From positions 1-9,419 of the forward strand of contig JAESUD010000223.1 in the NCBI GenBank assembly GCA_016763335.1: a DNA stretch of 9,419 nucleotides. The letters are read 5' to 3'. Below, in pieces: positions 7,713-9,419 of the stretch. The number at the start of each line of letters is the position of its first letter. Positions within the stretch are counted from its first letter, which is position 1. Both the position numbers and the translations under genes were made by a program. The notes beneath the pieces are model-generated. The model ran no database searches. It was not told where the DNA came from and saw only the letters and a program-made list of their open reading frames with translations. This stretch comes from Emcibacteraceae bacterium (GTDB lineage: Bacteria > Pseudomonadota > Alphaproteobacteria > Sphingomonadales > Emcibacteraceae).

Positions 7713-9128
7713 TTACGTTTGATCTTTGATCCTTTTTAAACTCTCGTCTTTTCCAAGCCACTCAAGCACTTCTGAAATGCCTGGTGATACGTTGCTGCCG
7801 GTAAGCGCTGCCCTTAAGGGCTGCGCAACTTTCCCAAAACCGATTCCTTGGGTTTCAATAAATTTTTCAATTACTATTTGCAGGTTGTCCCTGTTCCACT
7901 CAGCTTCATTATTTAGATCATCATGAATTTTCATCAGAATAATCTTTGCATCATCATTTAAGGCTTTTATTGCCTTTGGAATGATATTAAGCGGACGGTT
8001 AGCAAATAAAAACTCTGCACTAACTGCTAGGTCGATCAGGTTTTTAGCACGGTTCTTTAGTTCACCAAGTGCGGATATCAGTTTCTGTTTTTCACTCTCT
8101 GATAAAACCCGTTGCAACTTTTCTTCTAAAAATGGCAAACATCCTTCTGCGAGTATCTGATCACTTGCAGTTTCGCGCATATAAATACCGTTGAGGTTTT
8201 CAAGTTTTGTAAAATCAAATCGTGAAGGCGATTTTCCAACACCGTCAAGATCAAACCATTCAATGGCTTGTTCCTGAGATATAACCTCATCATCACCATG
8301 TCCCCAACCCAGACGGAGAAGATAATTTTTTAAAGCATCTGGAAGATACCCCATATCGCGGTAAGCATCAACACCAAGTGCGCCATGACGTTTTGATAGT
8401 TTTGCACCGTCTGAACCATGGATAAGCGGAATATGGGCATATTGCGGTAATTCCCAGCCAATAGCATTGATGAGCTGCGCCTGACGGGCAGCATTTGTTA
8501 AATGGTCATCGCCGCGAATAACGTGTGTGACACCCATATCATAATCATCAACGACAACGGACAACATATATGTCGGTGTGCCGTCAGCACGAAGCAGGAT
8601 CATATCATCAAGTTCTTTGTTCTGAACCGTTACGTCGCCCTGAACAAGGTCCTTAATGGTAATTTCACCTTCTTTTGGGGCTTTAAACCGGATGACAGGG
8701 GCAACATCTTTTGGTGCGTCCGCCGGGTCACGGTCACGCCACCGGCCATCATACCCAAGTGGCCTGCCTTCTTCTTTTGCCGTTTCACGCATTTTTGTAA
8801 GTTCTTCTTTTGAACAATAACAATAATATGCTTTTCCGTCAGCCAACAATTTATTTGCGACTTCTGCGTGACGTTCGCGGCCTTCATATTGAAAAACCAC
8901 ACCGTTATCTGCCTTTAACCCAAGCCAGTTTAAGCCATCAAAAATGGCGTCGACGGCTTCCTGTGTTGACCGTTTGCGGTCGGTATCTTCAATACGCACG
9001 CGAAACTCGCCGCCGTAATGACGGGTGAATAACCAGTTAAAAAGCGCGGTTCTCGCCCCGCCAATATGCAGGAACCCTGTTGGTGAAGGGGCAAATCGTG
9101 TTACAACTTTCTTCATATGAGTTACCAT
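7713..9128 (-). CDS. gltX: Glutamyl-tRNA synthetase (class I)
   Basis: A 471-residue enzyme that charges tRNA with glutamate using ATP, in the cytosol. The Rossmann catalytic core shows TRFAPSPTGFLHIGGARTAL-type sequence with the HIGH-class motif HIGG at 21-24, RVRIEDTD at 43-50, THVIRGDDHLTNAARQ at 201-216, and the KMSKS-class loop as KLSKR at 243-247. The rest is the all-helical anticodon-binding region (about 320-471). A CYC pair (103-105) is kept, but the following CxH half of the E. coli zinc site is replaced by YDGRWRD (126-132), so zinc binding is doubtful. Two starts are possible: M1 at 9128, with GGAG 4 nt upstream, or M5 at 9116, which gives the more typical N-terminus but has a poor ribosome binding site. 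gltA follows 125 nt downstream. Alphaproteobacteria often have two GluRS paralogues; whether this one charges tRNA-Glu, tRNA-Gln or both cannot be told here. Confidence 0.97.
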   Translation of the reverse strand: MVTHMKKVVTRFAPSPTGFLHIGGARTALFNWLFTRHYGGEFRVRIEDTDRKRSTQEAVDAIFDGLNWLGLKADNGVVFQYEGRERHAEVANKLLADGKAYYCYCSKEELTKMRETAKEEGRPLGYDGRWRDRDPADAPKDVAPVIRFKAPKEGEITIKDLVQGDVTVQNKELDDMILLRADGTPTYMLSVVVDDYDMGVTHVIRGDDHLTNAARQAQLINAIGWELPQYAHIPLIHGSDGAKLSKRHGALGVDAYRDMGYLPDALKNYLLRLGWGHGDDEVISQEQAIEWFDLDGVGKSPSRFDFTKLENLNGIYMRETASDQILAEGCLPFLEEKLQRVLSESEKQKLISALGELKNRAKNLIDLAVSAEFLFANRPLNIIPKAIKALNDDAKIILMKIHDDLNNEAEWNRDNLQIVIEKFIETQGIGFGKVAQPLRAALTGSNVSPGISEVLEWLGKDESLKRIKDQT

Positions 9129-9309
9129 GAAGCTCCGAATGGGTTAAATTTAGATTTTGCACAGTGATTTATTTGAAGCGCATTTGAAAATGCTCAAAAG
9201 ATATAAATATCAACAATGCTTGATTTTGTTGAGCTTTTACTAGCATATTATGGGTTGAAAATGGAAGCTTTTTCGTAATTTATTTTTTATTATTGCCATG
9301 GGGGGCTGA
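9129..9309. promoter_or_regulatory. Divergent gltX / comEC intergenic region
   Basis: This roughly 180-nt AT-rich stretch must carry promoters for both divergent genes. On the + strand the best candidate is TTGATT (9220-9225) with CATATT (9244-9249), spacing 18, each matching four of six consensus positions. It overlaps an inverted repeat TCAACAA (9210-9216) / TTGTTGA (9226-9232). On the - strand no pair better than four of six matches was found for gltX. No gene, RNA or other structure is recognisable. Confidence 0.3.
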
Positions 9310-9419
9310 GTAATTTTACAAGTTGTCGATAATATTAAACAAGCATTTTTCAGGGAACATGAGCAATATATTCTCATGGTGCCTATATTACTTGCTGTTG
9401 GTATTGGTATTTATTTTTC
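9310..9419 (+). CDS. comEC: ComEC/Rec2-like DNA-uptake membrane protein, N-terminus only
   Basis: The frame opens after a TGA at 9307-9309 and runs off the window end, giving about 36 residues. It reads through an amphipathic stretch (QVVDNIKQA) into FFREHEQYILMVPILLAVG and further hydrophobic residues. This resembles the start of alphaproteobacterial ComEC: a short helix with a charged/aromatic segment, then the first membrane helix with a Pro. ComEC forms the inner-membrane channel for single-stranded DNA in natural transformation. Divergent placement beside gltX is a recurring alphaproteobacterial arrangement and supports the call. There is no ATG, GTG or TTG in frame before ATG 9376. The best-placed start is ATT at 9313, with the G6 run (9300-9305) 7 nt upstream as a possible ribosome binding site. 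The ATG at 9298 is in the same frame but is cut off by TGA after three codons. The gene may therefore use a rare start, carry a nonsense change, or start within the helix. Identity rests on few residues. Confidence 0.55.

Noticed and set aside
7697..7714. A/T-only palindrome (AATAATT arms) just after the gltX stop as a terminator
   Set aside because: It has no GC pairs in the stem and no T-run in the direction of gltX transcription, so it is too weak to call.
9359..9419. Alternative + strand ORF from ATG 9359 (MSNIFSWCLYYLLLVLV...), after an AGGGAA
   Set aside because: It is also hydrophobic and open to the window end, but the Shine-Dalgarno spacing is too short and the overlapping frame matches the ComEC N-terminus. 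It cannot be fully excluded without the downstream sequence.
1..9419. Recoding of TGA as tryptophan, suggested by the in-frame TGA before comEC and the lack of TGA stops
   Set aside because: Eight long genes use TGG for Trp and contain no in-frame TGA. Absence of TGA stops among eight genes is compatible with AT-rich stop preference.

Overview
The window is an AT-rich piece of a bacterial chromosome, most likely from an alphaproteobacterium. The evidence is the gene order (dxr-rseP-bamA-skp, then fabZ, then citrate synthase, glutamyl-tRNA synthetase and a divergent comEC-like gene), a RseP of about 370 residues with a single PDZ domain, and the type II citrate synthase. I cannot place it to order level from sequence alone. 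It is essentially all housekeeping DNA: there are no tRNA or rRNA genes, insertion sequences, CRISPR arrays or prophage genes.

Region 1 (1-5283, + strand) is an envelope-biogenesis operon. It holds the 3' portion of dxr (isoprenoid precursor MEP pathway), rseP (site-2 intramembrane protease), bamA (outer-membrane protein insertase) and skp/ompH (periplasmic chaperone). Spacings are 1, 31 and 1 nt, and the unit closes with a strong intrinsic terminator at 5253-5283. BamA and Skp work in one pathway: Skp carries unfolded outer-membrane proteins to the BAM machine. RseP typically acts in the envelope stress response that monitors that pathway.

Region 2 (5284-6260, + strand) is a compact two-gene unit, fabZ (fatty-acid dehydratase) and gloA (Ni-type glyoxalase I), with a terminator on each side. 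The second terminator is bidirectional and also serves the convergent gltA. In many alphaproteobacteria fabZ sits inside an lpxD-fabZ-lpxA-lpxI-lpxB lipid A cluster. None of those lpx genes is present here, which is the most interesting feature of the window.

Region 3 (6274-9128, - strand) holds gltX followed by gltA, 125 nt apart. Region 4 (9129-9419) is a divergent intergenic stretch followed by the first codons of a comEC/rec2-like gene on the + strand, cut by the window end. The start of that gene is odd: the only upstream ATG in its frame is followed three codons later by TGA, which leaves an ATT as the best-placed start.

I found no convincing undescribed system. The leads worth a check are the missing lpx genes, the comEC start, a perfect (ATTT)x5 microsatellite in the bamA signal-peptide coding region, and an unusual active-site-adjacent Arg in Dxr. 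All identified genes with a visible stop end in TAA except skp (TAG); TGA is not used.
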